From RPQJ01 sp963793675 (GTDB taxonomy: Bacteria > Pseudomonadota > Gammaproteobacteria > Steroidobacterales > Steroidobacteraceae): a stretch of 64,000 nt of DNA. Within the stretch, counting starts at the first letter, position 1; each line of letters begins with the position of its first letter. Shown here piece by piece: positions 8,341-17,317 of the stretch. Below the pieces are notes generated by a model. That model made no database searches and was not told the DNA's origin. It worked only from the letters and a program-made list of their open reading frames with translations. The stretch is from contig CAWCBA010000002.1 of the NCBI GenBank assembly GCA_963793675.1, forward strand, positions 744,001-808,000, written 5' to 3'. A program made the position numbers and the translations under genes.

Positions 8341-9105
8341 CAAGATGTGCGAAGGCATGTGCTGTGCATGTGCCGCTGCCGGCGCGACTTTGCCGTAGCG
8401 TCGCGCGGCTCGCAGGCCGAGTGGTGCATGCACGGGATCGTCGTAGGCGTGCACGAGATAGTGCAGCGCACCTGGATGGCGGGGGTTGAGCTCGTAGACG
8501 GCTTCGGCCTCGGCGGCCGCGCGCATGTAGTTGGCCGTGTCGCGCGTGGAACCGGAGAGCCCCAGCCACGACAAGGCATAGAACGAGCGGGCGTCCAGGT
8601 CTTCGGGAAACTTCCTGGCCAGTTCGCCGAGTGCCCGGTTGAAGCTGGCATCGCGCTCGACTTTCGTGCCATCGTCGTACAGTGCCTCGACCGACGCCAG
8701 GTAGCCGCGCTCGCGTTCCGTCGCCGCTTTCGACATCCGCACCTCGCGCGTCGGGCCGAGGCGCTGCAGGACGGCGCGCGCGGCCTCGAGGTCCTGCTCG
8801 CCCCAGATCGGCATGTTGTGGCTGAGCGCCTCGCCCCAGTACGCCATGACGAAGCCCGGATCCTTTGCTTGCGCGGCACGAAAGGACTCGCGGGCTGCAT
8901 CGAACTCGAAGCTGTGCAGGAGCAACAGCCCGCGCATGAAATCCGGCTGGGCCGCGACGGAGCCGGAGTTCGGAAAATTTGTTTCGCCAAGGCTGCCGGC
9001 AATCGTGACGGCTTCCGACGGCGGCGTCTTCTGGTGGGCGAGGGCGGGCGTGGTGCAACAAAGTGCGAACAGCAGTGCGGCGGCGCGAGCGGCTGGGCCG
9101 TTCAT
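8336..9105 (-). pseudogene. Exported TPR-repeat protein, 3'-truncated
   Basis: The frame starts at 9105 with a signal peptide (ALLFALCCTTPALAHQ) and continues with TPR-like helices typical of periplasmic tetratricopeptide proteins (LLLHSFEFDAARESF, FVMAYWGEALSHNMPIW, HPGALHYLVHAYDDP, HAQHMPSHI). After HMPSHI, at about residue 255, the family sequence stops and the frame passes into IS3 OrfB sequence, ending at 8167. The family is usually about twice this length, so the second half is lost. Probably non-functional. Confidence 0.8.
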
Positions 9106-9207
9106 TCGATCGATCTCCCCGGTCCGTGCAGTCGGAGATCCTTATCGCACGTTTGTCGGCAGGCCGCAGCCACAACCGGCAGCGTTCCGCGCCGGGGATA
9201 CCGACAT

Positions 9208-9645
9208 CTAGACGTCGCCGATGCTGAGCACCGCGATCGCGACCCGCACTTCGACGAGGAAACTCACGAACGCGGCGACCAGCGCGCACATCGCCAGCAC
9301 GAACAGGAGCGCGAGCGGCGGCGCGAGATTGAGCGGAATGAACGTGCTCGAGAACAGCAGCGCGATGACGATGGCCACCAGCAGCGCGGCGACGGTGCCG
9401 AGCGTGATCGCAATGTTGATGTAGCGAGCGCGCTTCGACAGCGCCTGCAGCTGGCCGCGAATGCGCTCGACGTCGCTCGCCCCGGGCAATCGCAATTCCT
9501 TTTCCAGGCTGCGCGCACGGTCGACGATGCGCGCGAGACGGCTCGCCAGCACGCCCAGGAACACCCAGATGCCGGACAGCAGGAACACCGGCGCGAGCGC
9601 GAGCTGGATCGCGTGGGCAATGTCGACGACCTTGATCCCATCCAC
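9208..9645 (-). CDS. DUF2721 membrane protein
   Basis: A 145-residue protein with three predicted membrane helices: AHAIQLALAPVFLLSGIWVF near the N-terminus, and two after a charged helical segment (RARSLEKELRLPG and following). This is the DUF2721 layout; function unknown. I prefer the GTG start at 9645 because AAGGA lies about 10 nt upstream and family members begin just before the first helix; the open frame extends to 9723. Confidence 0.75.
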   Translation of the reverse strand: MDGIKVVDIAHAIQLALAPVFLLSGIWVFLGVLASRLARIVDRARSLEKELRLPGASDVERIRGQLQALSKRARYINIAITLGTVAALLVAIVIALLFSSTFIPLNLAPPLALLFVLAMCALVAAFVSFLVEVRVAIAVLSIGDV

Positions 9646-9731
9646 GGCGCAGTTCCTTGCACGATCCAGTGCGTGATTGTAATGGCTCGCCGATTGCCAC
9701 GTGTCGGGGTTCGCGCGCACCATCGCGGCGC

Positions 9732-10490
9732 ATGACGACGACCACGACGTTCAAGGACCATTTCTCGCGGCAGTCCGCGGATTACAGCCGCTACCGGCCG
9801 GGGTATCCCGCCGACCTGATCGCGTGGGTCGCGTCCCGTGCGCCGGATCACGCGCTGGCCGTCGATTGCGCCACCGGCAATGGCCAGGCGGCGATCGCGC
9901 TGGCCGAGCACTTCGATGCGGTCGTCGCAGTCGACGGCAGCCGTGCGCAACTCGAGCGGGCACAACCGCACCCGCGCGTCCGTTACGAGCTGGCGCTGGC
10001 CGAGCACCTGCCGGTCCAGGACCAGTCGGTGTCGCTGGTGGCCGCCGCGCAGGCCGTGCACTGGTTCGACTTTGAACGGTTCCACGCGGAATGCCGCCGC
10101 GTCCTGAAGCCGGGCGGGGTGATTGCAGTCTGGACGTATGAAAAATTCCAGGCGGGTGCAGCGATCGACACGATCGTGGACCGGTTCTACCAGGACGTCG
10201 TCGGCGACTACTGGCCGCCGGAACGACGCTACGTCGAGGAGGCGTACCAGACGCTGCCGTTCCCCTGGGCCGAGGAGATCGTGCCGTCTTTCCAGCTGCA
10301 GACGGAGTGGTCGCTGGAGCAGGCGATCGGTTTCCTGGCGTCGTGGTCGTCGGTGCAGCGCTATCGGGACGCGCACCCCGGCCAGGACCCGTTGCCGGCC
10401 GTCGCAGCCGGAGCTCGCAACGCTCTGGCCTGCGGACCGGCACGCTTCGTCTCAACTGGCCGGTCCACCTGCGGCTGGGTCGAAGCTGAT
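9732..10490 (+). pseudogene. Class I SAM-dependent methyltransferase, frame disrupted near the 3' end
   Basis: Residues 1-225 read as a complete class I methyltransferase: motif I is AVDCATGNGQAA, the acidic strand end is VVAVDGS, and the fold continues to QAVHWFDFERF and RVLKPGGVIAVWTYEKF, as in the YafE/TMT-like group. After GQDPLPAVAA (about 10410) the family's C-terminus continues in a second frame (ELATLWPADRH) and then a third (LRLNWPVHLRLGRS, stop near 10489). Two small indels between about 10410 and 10445 therefore separate the ending from the body. As read, the frame runs on to 10556. Either sequencing error or recent decay; substrate unknown. Confidence 0.75.
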
Positions 10491-10559
10491 TCCTCTATAA
10501 TCGCCGGCCTCGTCGGCCCGTTGCGGCCGCACACCGTATCGGTCACGGAGTCCTGAGAA

Positions 10560-12641
10560 ATGCAGTTGCCGTTGGTCCCTGCCCGATCGCCCTGACGCTC
10601 ACCCTCGCTGCCTGCGCGACGCCTCAGGCGCCCGAGCCGCCCACGGCGCCGGCCGCCCCTGCGGTCGCAGCCGCACCGGCGCTGCCCGCGCTGACATCCG
10701 GCCTCTCTCTGGAGAACTTCGACCGCACCGTGCGGCCGCAGGACGACCTCTATCGGTTCGTCAACGGCACCTGGCTCAAGAACACCGAGATTCCGGCCGA
10801 CAAGTCGAACTACGGCACATTCAACGTCCTGGCCGACAAGGTCGAGCAGAACCTGCGCGTGATCGCCGAGGAGGCTGCTGCGGCCAACGCCGCTGCGGGC
10901 TCCGACCAGCAGCTGATCGGCGATTTCTACACGAGCTACATGGACGAGGCGAAGGCTGAGCAACTCGGTCTCACGCCGCTCAGCCCGAGCTCGGCCGGAT
11001 CGCCGCGATCAAGGACCGCAAGCAACTGCTCGCTACCTGTCGCGGGCGCAGCTGCTGACGATGACAACCCGATCGGCGAGATCTTCGCCGACGCGAAGAA
11101 CCCCGACATGAATACGCTGTGGGTGACGCAGTCGGGCCTCGGCCTGCCGGAGCGTGACTACTACTTGTCCAGCGACCAGCGCTTCACCGAGATCCGCGCG
11201 ACCTACGAGAAGCACATCGAGAACGTGTTCAGGCTCGCCGGCCGACAAGGACTCGGCCGCGGTCGCCAAGCACGTGATGGCGTTCGAGACACGCCTCGCC
11301 AAGGCCTCGTGGGCGGCGGTGAAGCTGCGCGACATCGAGGCAAGGTCTACAACCCGTCCACGTCGCAGGCGCGAAAAGGCCACGCCGGGCATCGACTGGT
11401 CGACCTGGCTCGACGCGACATGACGATGCCGCGGCTCCGGCCACTGATCGTCGGCCAGCCGAACTACTTCCAGGAAGTCGGCAAGGCGCTCGACGACGTG
11501 CCGCTCGCCACGTGGAAGGACTACCTGACGCTGCGCACGATCGATGCGTATTCGCGCCGTACCTGGCAAGGCGTTCGTCGACGAGAACTTCGACTTCTAC
11601 CGGCCGCACGCTGTCCGGCACGCCGCAGCTCAAGCCGCGCTGGAAGCGCGCGCTCGCCGAGCTCGAGGGCTCGACCGGCGACCTGCTCGGCAAGGAATAC
11701 GTGCAGCGTCACTTCCCGCCGGAAGCGAAGCAGCGCATGGACGTGCTGGTCGCAACCTGCTCAAGGCATTCGACGTCTCGATCGACGAACTCGCCTGGAT
11801 GGGCCCGGAGACGAAGAAGGCCGCGCACGACAAGGTGGCCAACTTCACGGTGAAGATCGGCTACCCGACCAAGTGGCGGGACTACACCGGCCTGGTCGTC
11901 CGCCGGGACGACCTGCTCGGCAACGTGCTGCGCGCACGCGAAGTGAACGTGCAGCGCGAACTGAAGAAGGTTGGCCAGCCGGTCGACAAGACCGAGTGGG
12001 GCATGACGCCGCAGACGGTCAACGCCTACTACAACCCGCTCGCGAACGAGATCGTGTTCCCGGCGGCGATCCTGCAGCCGCCGTTCTTCGACATGAACGC
12101 GGACGACGCCGTGAACTACGGCGGCATCGGCGCCGTGATCGGCCACGAGATCAGCCACGGCTTCGACGACCAGGGCCGCAAGTTCGACGGCAAGGGCGTG
12201 CTGCGCGACTGGTGGACGGAGCGAGGACAATGAACGGTTCGTGGCGCGCAGCGAATGCGCTGGTGAAGCAGTACAACGCTTTCAGCCCGATTCCCGGAAT
12301 GAACGTCAACGGCGAGCTGACGCTCGGCGAGAACATCGGCGACCTCTCGGGTCTGGCCGTGGCCCACAAGGCCTACCAGATCGCACTGAACGGCAAGGAC
12401 GCGCCGGTACTCGACGGCTTCACCGGCGAGCAGCGCTTCTTCCTCGGCTGGGGCCAGGTCTGGGCCTGGAAGTATCCGTGACGACGAACTGCGCAAGCGC
12501 CTGAAGACGGACCCGCACAGCCCGGGCGAGTACCGCGTCAATGGCGTCCTGCGCAACATGCCGGCGTTCGCTAGCGCATTCGGCGTGAAGGAAGGCGACA
12601 AGATGTACCTGCCGCCCGAACAGGTCGTCCGAATCTGGTAA
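10560..12641 (+). pseudogene. M13 (neprilysin/PepO-like) metallopeptidase, multiple frameshifts
   Basis: Pieces in all three frames together form an M13 zinc peptidase, probably a lipoprotein (lipobox LAAC near 10610). Recognisable parts in order: DDLYRFVNGTWLKNTEIP, GLGLPERDYYL, zinc motif HEISH in VIGHEISHGFDDQGRKFDG (near 12150), the third-ligand segment GENIGDLSGLAVAHKAY (near 12340), and the classic C-terminus ending VVRIW and TAA at 12639-12641. At least nine frame changes are needed (for example near 10570, 11000, 11235, 11340, 11570, 11610, 11755, 12225, 12275 and 12478). The content is complete, so the damage is indels only. Confidence 0.85.
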
Positions 12642-12708
12642 GTCGATTCTGGTAATGTCGCATTCGATCCAGGGGTGGGGCGGTCGGTAATCCAAGGAGA
12701 ACGTTCCG

Positions 12709-13329
12709 ATGCGAGCCTTGCACGCGTTTCTGCTGGTGGCGACGGCCCTGCTGCTGTCCGGCTGCGGTTACAACACGATCCAGGTGCAGGACGAGGCGAC
12801 CAAGTCGGCGTGGTCCGAAGTCGTCAACCAGTACCAGCGCCGCGCTGACCTGATCCCGAACCTCGTCAACACGGTGAAGGGTTTCGCCGCGCAGGAACAG
12901 GCCGTGCTGATCGGCGTAACCGAGGCCCGCGCCAAGGCGACTCAGGTGCAGGTGAAGGCCGACGACCCCGCGTCGCTGCAGCAGTTCCAGGCGGCACAGG
13001 GCGAACTGTCGAGCGCGCTCTCGCGCCTGATGGTGGTGGTCGAGAAGTACCCCGAGCTCAAGTCGGACCAGAACTTCCGCGACCTGCAGGCGCAGCTCGA
13101 AGGCACCGAGAACCGGATCACCGTGGCGCGCAATCGCTACATCCAGGCGGTGCAGGACTACAACGTCACGATCCGCAAGTTCCCGACCAACCTGACTGCC
13201 ATGATCTTCGGCTACAAGGTCAAGCCGAACTTCACGGTCGAGAACGAAGCCACGATCGCGAAGCCGCCGACAGTGGATTTCAGCGCGCCGCCGGCCCCGG
13301 CAGCCACGCCCGCACCTGCGACCAACTGA
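12709..13329 (+). CDS. lemA: LemA family lipoprotein
   Basis: A 206-residue LemA protein with a lipoprotein signal (LLLSGC, Cys19), then the characteristic long helical bundle (KSAWSEVVNQYQRRADLIPNL and LVNTVKGFAAQEQ) and the distal motif FGYKVKPNFTVE. The ribosome binding site AAGGAGAA precedes the ATG. It is followed by two TPM-domain genes, a common lemA-TPM arrangement; the biochemical role of the module is not established. The tail is Pro/Ala-rich. Confidence 0.93.
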   Translation: MRALHAFLLVATALLLSGCGYNTIQVQDEATKSAWSEVVNQYQRRADLIPNLVNTVKGFAAQEQAVLIGVTEARAKATQVQVKADDPASLQQFQAAQGELSSALSRLMVVVEKYPELKSDQNFRDLQAQLEGTENRITVARNRYIQAVQDYNVTIRKFPTNLTAMIFGYKVKPNFTVENEATIAKPPTVDFSAPPAPAATPAPATN

Positions 13330-13378
13330 GGCACTCCTCGCGTCGCGTCCCCAACGGGGCGCGACGCGGGGTGATCCC

Positions 13379-14335
13379 ATGGTCGCTGCGTCATTCCCGC
13401 TCAAGTCCCGCCCGCTGCTGCGCGGCCTGATCCTCGCGGCGCGGCTGTGGCTCCTGGCCGCTGTCGTTGCGCCGGCCTTCGCGCAACAGGGCCTCGTTGC
13501 CGTGCCTCAACTCACGGCGCGGGTCACCGACCTCACCGGCACGTTGACGGCCGACCAGTCCTCCGCACTCGAAGCGAAGTTGGCGGCGTTCGAACAGTCG
13601 AAGGGCAGCCAGGTCGCGGTCCTGATCGTGCCGACGACGCAGCCCGAGGAAATCGAGCAGTACGCGATCCGCGTCGTCGACCAGTGGAAGCTCGGCCGCG
13701 GCAAGGTCGACGACGGCGTGCTGCTGCTGGTAGCGCTCAATGATCGCAAGCTGCGCATCGAGGTGGGCTACGGACTGGAAGGAGCGCTGCCCGATGCGAC
13801 GGCGAATCGCATCATCCAGCAGGACATTACGCCCGCGTTCAAGCGCGGCGATTACTACAACGGCATCAATACCGGCGTCGATCGCATCATGCGCGTGATC
13901 GAGGGCGAGCCGTTGCCGGAGCCGGAGTTCAGCCCACCCGCGGCCGGCATCCCCGGGCTGGTGCACCTGCTGCCGTTCCTGTTCATCCTGGCGATGGTCG
14001 GTGGCTCGATCTTCCGGCGTCTCTTCGGTCGTGTCGGTGGCGCGCTCGCCACCGGCGGCCTGGTCGGTTTCCTGACCTGGCTGCTGATCAGCATCCTCGG
14101 CATCTCCGTGTTTGCGGGCATCGTCGCCTTCATCTTCGCGCTCATGGGCGGTATGGGTGGCGGCGGGCCGCGCAGTGGCGGCGATGGCTGGGCCAGCAGT
14201 CGCCACCGCAGCGGCTGGGGCTACCCGGGTGGTTTCGGCGGCGGCGGCTTCGGCGGCGGCGGTGGCTTTGGCGGGGGCGGCTTCGGCGGCGGGGGCGGCG
14301 GTTTCGGGGGCGGCGGCGCCTCGGGCGGCTGGTGA
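13379..14335 (+). CDS. TPM-domain membrane protein with Gly-rich tail (YgcG-like)
   Basis: A 318-residue protein: signal peptide ending AFAQQ, a TPM (TLP18.3/Psb32/MOLO-1) domain at about 45-170 (LTGTLTADQSSALEAKLAAF, IRVVDQWKLGRGKVDDGVLLL, RIEVGYGLEGALPD), two to three membrane helices (about 195-262), and a tail of GFGGGG-type repeats from 275 to the end. Downstream of lemA. The next gene starts on the last base of this stop (TGATG), indicating coupling. Function uncertain; TPM proteins are linked to membrane protein assembly or quality control. Confidence 0.85.
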   Translation: MVAASFPLKSRPLLRGLILAARLWLLAAVVAPAFAQQGLVAVPQLTARVTDLTGTLTADQSSALEAKLAAFEQSKGSQVAVLIVPTTQPEEIEQYAIRVVDQWKLGRGKVDDGVLLLVALNDRKLRIEVGYGLEGALPDATANRIIQQDITPAFKRGDYYNGINTGVDRIMRVIEGEPLPEPEFSPPAAGIPGLVHLLPFLFILAMVGGSIFRRLFGRVGGALATGGLVGFLTWLLISILGISVFAGIVAFIFALMGGMGGGGPRSGGDGWASSRHRSGWGYPGGFGGGGFGGGGGFGGGGFGGGGGGFGGGGASGGW

Positions 14336-14844
14336 TGGCGATGGACTGGACACGTCTTTTCCGTCATCTGTTTTCGACGCGCCGTAAACTTGCGCGCGCT
14401 TTCCCGGTCCAAGCCCTCGAGGCGATTGAGCGCGCGGTCGCCGAATCCGAGCTCACCCACAGCGGCGAAATCCGCTTTGCGATCGAAGCCGCGCTCGAGC
14501 CGCAGGAGGTCTGGGCGGGAAAGACACCGCGGGCCCGGGCCCTGCAGGTCTTTGCCGCCCTGGGGGTCTGGGATACCGCAGCGAACAACGGCATCCTGAT
14601 CTACGTGCTGCTGGCCGATCGCGACGTCGAAATCGTGGCTGACAGGGGTTTCAACGGTCGTGTCAGCACGGCGGAATGGTCCGCGGTCTGCAACACGATG
14701 GAAGAGAAGTTCCGCGCCGGGCAATATGAGCGGGGCGCGGTGGAAGGAGTGCACGAGGCTGGCCGGTTGCTGGCCCGTCACCACCCGCCATTGCCCGGCG
14801 GGCGCGACGAGGATGAACTGCCGAACCGCCCCGCCGTGCTCTGA
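14335..14844 (+). CDS. Second TPM-domain protein
   Basis: A 169-residue protein with a TPM domain and no signal peptide, whose conserved elements are SGEIRFAIEAALE, ARALQVFAALGVWDT, NNGILIYVLLADRDVEIVADRG and FRAGQYERGAVEGV. The ATG at 14335 overlaps the previous stop; a GTG three bases earlier is possible. It completes a lemA-TPM-TPM cluster and is expected to act at the cytoplasmic face of the membrane. The N-terminus is basic and hydrophobic (WTRLFRHLFSTRRKL). Confidence 0.85.
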   Translation: MAMDWTRLFRHLFSTRRKLARAFPVQALEAIERAVAESELTHSGEIRFAIEAALEPQEVWAGKTPRARALQVFAALGVWDTAANNGILIYVLLADRDVEIVADRGFNGRVSTAEWSAVCNTMEEKFRAGQYERGAVEGVHEAGRLLARHHPPLPGGRDEDELPNRPAVL

Positions 14845-14883
14845 CCGGCCGCGGGCCGTTCGACACTTGACGAGAGGTGGATA

Positions 14884-16065
14884 GTGATCGGAACCGTGAA
14901 TAGTCCAGGCATCAGGTCGACGCGCCACGTGGCGCTCGTTGCCGTGCTCGCAACGCTGGCAGGCTGCAGCATCTTCGCGCCGCAGCCGCAAAAACCGCCG
15001 CCGCCGCCGGAACCGCCCAAGCCGCAGTATGCGGAACCACTCGCGACGCACACGTTCCCGTACGATCCGCAGACCACGGCGGTCGTCGGCACCTTGCAGG
15101 CGACGATCGCGACCGAGGAAGACACGCTTCCTGACATCGCGCGCCGCTTCAATCTCGGCTACGACGAAGTCATCAACGCCAACCCGGGCGTCGACCCGTG
15201 GCTCCCGAGGGAGGGCACCCGAATCGTGCTGCCCACGCAGTTCATCCTGCCGGACGCGCCGCACGAAGGCCTGGTCGTCAACCTCGCGGCGTTGCGGATG
15301 TACTATTTCCCGAAGCCGGCAAAGGGCGAGCAGCGCGTCGTTGTCACGGTACCGATCGGCATCGGCATGGTCGGCTGGGCGACGCCCGAAGGCAGCACCA
15401 AGATCGTCTCGAAGCGCAAGGATCCGGTCTGGACACCGCCCGCTTCCGTGCGCAAGGAACACGCGGCCGATGGCGACATCCTGCCCGCGCGAGTGCCGGC
15501 CGGTCCCGACAATCCGCTTGGCGCGTTCGCGATGAACCTGGGCTGGCCCAGCTATCTGATGCATGGCACCAACAAGCCCGCCGGCGTCGGCATGCGCGCC
15601 AGCCACGGGTGCATCCGGTTGTATCCGGAAGACATCGCGACGCTGTTTCCGCAGTTGCCGATCGGCACCAAGGTGACGGTCGTCAACCAGCCGCTGCTCT
15701 ACAAGGCGCAGGACGGCCAGTTCTACGTGCAGTCGTTCCCTCCGCACGAGGAACATCCGGAGGCGAAGGCGGCGGCCAAGGGTCAGCGCTTCAACAAGAA
15801 AGTGCAGGAAAAGATGGCGCAGCGTGCAAAGCCGGCGGACGTTACGGTCGACTGGGCACTGGCGGAACAGGTAGTGAACGCGTCGAAAGGCGTGGCCGTG
15901 CCCGTCTCGCAGCCGGCCGTCGGTCTCGACCAGTTCCTGGCGTCGGCGCGGCTCGTCGCGAATCGCATCCCGGACGGTGCGACCTGGGACGGCAGCGACC
16001 GGCCGGTGCCGATCCGCGATGAGGCGTCCGCCGCTGCTCCGGTCGTCGCCAGCGGCGGACGCTAG
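14884..16065 (+). CDS. L,D-transpeptidase lipoprotein with LysM domain
   Basis: A 393-residue exported protein starting at GTG 14884 with a lipobox (TLAGC, Cys28) and a Pro-rich linker. A LysM-like domain follows (about 75-120; EDTLPDIARRFNLGYDEVI), then a YkuD catalytic domain (about 125-265) with HGTNKPAGVGMRASHGCIR and catalytic Cys243. It resembles ErfK/YbiS enzymes, which make 3-3 peptidoglycan cross-links or attach lipoproteins to peptidoglycan. The last 130 residues are an extra region without a domain I recognise. Probably anchored in the outer membrane and acting in the periplasm. Confidence 0.9.
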   Translation: MIGTVNSPGIRSTRHVALVAVLATLAGCSIFAPQPQKPPPPPEPPKPQYAEPLATHTFPYDPQTTAVVGTLQATIATEEDTLPDIARRFNLGYDEVINANPGVDPWLPREGTRIVLPTQFILPDAPHEGLVVNLAALRMYYFPKPAKGEQRVVVTVPIGIGMVGWATPEGSTKIVSKRKDPVWTPPASVRKEHAADGDILPARVPAGPDNPLGAFAMNLGWPSYLMHGTNKPAGVGMRASHGCIRLYPEDIATLFPQLPIGTKVTVVNQPLLYKAQDGQFYVQSFPPHEEHPEAKAAAKGQRFNKKVQEKMAQRAKPADVTVDWALAEQVVNASKGVAVPVSQPAVGLDQFLASARLVANRIPDGATWDGSDRPVPIRDEASAAAPVVASGGR

Positions 16066-16071
16066 GCGGCC

Positions 16072-17295
16072 GTGCGAGGACTGCCCGCCAGCTGCTACCT
16101 CGACACCGCCCGCGCATCGCTCGAATACTCCGCTGTCTTCGCGTCGAGCTGGCAGTTCGTTTGCCACGCCTCGGACCTGCCGGCGTCCGGCACCGCAGTG
16201 CGATTCGACTGCGGTGGACGTTCGGCGGTGGTGCTGCGGACGAAGGCAGGCGGCCTGCAGGGTTTTCGCAACGCCTGCCGTCATCGGGGCGCACGCCTCG
16301 TCGAAGGCGACGCGCACACCGGCCTCGCGTTCTGCATCGACGGGTACTTGCGCTGCCCGTACCACGGCTGGACGTACGATGAGTCGGGCGCGCTCGCCAG
16401 CGTTCCAGCCGGCCAGCACTTCGACGAGTTCGACGCGGACGCTCACTCGCTGCACCCGCTCCACGTTGCGCAGTGGCGCGGCCTCGTCTTCGTGGCCTTC
16501 CAGACGCCGCGGCAAGCGGTCGAGCAGGTGCTCGACGCCGTAGCCGGAGCCTGGCCGGACCTCACGTCGATGCGGCGTGTGATCGAGCCGCGCGCAACGC
16601 CCTGCGCGGCCGACTGGAAACTCGCGTGCGAGCACCTGCTCGACACCGCGCACCTCGACATTGCGCGACCTGCCCTGAAGCCGCGGTTGTTTGCACCCCT
16701 GGTGTTCGAGCATGGCGAGGGTGACGGTCTGCGTGCGACAGCCGCAGTCGCTACCGGCGCGCTTGGCGACACGTGGCCGTCGCGCGTGTACCGCCAGTTG
16801 CTGCGCGACAGGCAGTTGGCGCCGGCACGCGCCGAATACGTTTACCTCTGGCCGAACCTGCTGCTGCAGCTCGCGCCCGACGGCCTTTCCATCCTGCAGG
16901 TCCTGCCGGGCGCGACCGGCCAGAGCACGTTCCGTGAGTTGCGCTACGCGGCACCCGATTCGAGTCGCGACATGCGCCTGCTGCGTTACACGCATCAGCG
17001 TGTGCGACGCCAGGCTCTCGCAGCGGACGTGCGCATGCTCGCGCGCGTGCAGCAGGGGATGGCGGCGTTGGGCGCGGATGAGACCGGCCCGATCGCAACT
17101 GGCGAGGTCGGGCTGCGCTGGTTCGCCGAGCGCTGTCGCGCGCGCCTGTCGGCACCCGCAGCCCCGCACGCCGACCATTCGCGGCCGCAGTCGCCGCAGG
17201 ACCACCCCGTCCGTAGGACCATGAGGCCGCTTGCGCTACCACCGGTTGGGATGGGATCGCTTCGAAGGCCAATTAGTTGTGGTACTTTAAGTTAA
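16072..17295 (+). CDS. Rieske-type aromatic-ring oxygenase, alpha-subunit-like
   Basis: A 407-residue protein with a Rieske [2Fe-2S] domain (CRHRG with Cys69 and His71; CPYHGW with Cys95 and His98) followed by the ring-hydroxylase catalytic domain. The mononuclear-iron motif reads CEHLLDTAHLDIARP; the family normally has a second His five residues after the first, where this protein has Arg. Substrate is unpredictable. The GTG start lies 6 bp after the L,D-transpeptidase stop. The last 25 residues (after RPQSPQDHPV) do not look like the family and may be run-on. No reductase or ferredoxin gene is adjacent. Confidence 0.75.
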   Translation: MRGLPASCYLDTARASLEYSAVFASSWQFVCHASDLPASGTAVRFDCGGRSAVVLRTKAGGLQGFRNACRHRGARLVEGDAHTGLAFCIDGYLRCPYHGWTYDESGALASVPAGQHFDEFDADAHSLHPLHVAQWRGLVFVAFQTPRQAVEQVLDAVAGAWPDLTSMRRVIEPRATPCAADWKLACEHLLDTAHLDIARPALKPRLFAPLVFEHGEGDGLRATAAVATGALGDTWPSRVYRQLLRDRQLAPARAEYVYLWPNLLLQLAPDGLSILQVLPGATGQSTFRELRYAAPDSSRDMRLLRYTHQRVRRQALAADVRMLARVQQGMAALGADETGPIATGEVGLRWFAERCRARLSAPAAPHADHSRPQSPQDHPVRRTMRPLALPPVGMGSLRRPISCGTLS

Positions 17296-17317
17296 TTTCT
17301 CGAGGCGGGGCGCGGCT

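Noticed and set aside
7718..9754. A 678-codon minus-strand frame across the IS3 remnant and DUF2721 gene
   Set aside because: It is an out-of-frame shadow; the family motifs lie in other frames.
14221..17205. A 994-codon minus-strand open frame opposite the TPM, L,D-transpeptidase and Rieske genes
   Set aside because: Its composition (Pro/Lys runs opposite the Gly-rich tail, Arg/Ala/His elsewhere) is that of an antisense shadow in high-GC DNA, and the plus-strand genes have clear family motifs.
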